A model generated the notes under the pieces. It was not told the origin of the DNA. It searched no databases and worked only from the letters and a program-made list of their open reading frames with translations. This document shows, one piece after another, positions 63,970-64,000 of a DNA stretch of 64,000 nucleotides. A program made the position numbers and the translations under genes. This DNA is from Heterobasidion occidentale (Eukaryota; Basidiomycota; Agaricomycetes; Russulales; Bondarzewiaceae), in NCBI GenBank assembly GCA_039111635.1, contig JBCAQO010000001.1:2542001-2606000 (forward strand), written 5' to 3'. Positions within the stretch are counted from its first letter, which is position 1. Every line of letters starts with the position of its first letter.

Positions 63970-64000
63970 GTAAGCCTCAGTTATATTTTGAAAGTGCTAA

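Overview
This window reads as nuclear DNA from a filamentous basidiomycete, most likely an Agaricomycete. Nearly every gene is broken by short introns, typically 50-60 nt, with GT..AG ends. Genes lie a few hundred bases apart on both strands, and the proteins are fungal (Pal1, Swd3, Itc1, Avt-type transporter, Dlt1, HIS7 fusion enzyme, cytochrome b5-sphingolipid desaturase). I see no bacterial, viral or transposon genes. Names rest on recognised motifs and on exon chains joined by eye. For most genes I checked that the summed exon length is divisible by three.

Layout. 0.6-4.7 kb: a single-pass membrane protein of a basidiomycete family and a disordered serine-rich protein, both on the minus strand. 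5.1-10 kb: ribosomal protein eL13, a cytochrome b5-fused sphingolipid desaturase, and the Pal1 morphology protein. 10.8-14.2 kb: the head-to-head amino acid biosynthesis pair HIS7 and SER3, with Gcn4-type sites between them. 14.3-24 kb, all minus strand: a tubulin-tyrosine-ligase-like protein, an internally duplicated unknown, and a Sec7-PH ARF exchange factor. 24.2-32.6 kb: pescadillo, SmD2, an LYR-motif protein, and a long RD/RE- and Q/P-rich protein that may be an eIF4E-binding repressor. 32.6-36.85 kb is a large gene-poor stretch upstream of a G1-type cyclin (36.85-38.2 kb). 40-47.4 kb: a Gfo/Idh/MocA oxidoreductase with an 8-nt microexon, an unknown protein with two copies of a roughly 100-residue domain, and EMC7. 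47.5-58.8 kb: UTP23, the ISWI-complex subunit Itc1, a vacuolar amino acid transporter, eIF3k and the WD40 protein Swd3/WDR5. 59.1-64 kb: a five-unit polyubiquitin gene, a small conserved protein, a secreted CAP/PR-1 protein, and the 5' end of a Dlt1-like membrane protein cut by the window edge.

Several genes form tight divergent pairs sharing promoters of about 140-390 bp (unknown/RPL13, desaturase/PAL1, HIS7/SER3, PES1/SmD2, LYRM2/4E-T-like, EMC7/UTP23, eIF3k/SWD3). Ribosome and translation functions are well represented: eL13, Nop7, Utp23, eIF3k and the possible eIF4E binder.

A recurring oddity is the apparent loss of one or two bases inside strongly conserved coding sequence. It is seen in the Sec7 domain, EMC7 and SWD3, and probably at the join of the duplicated unknown. 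All are deletions at short repeats of a base, so consensus errors are the first explanation to test before calling any gene broken.
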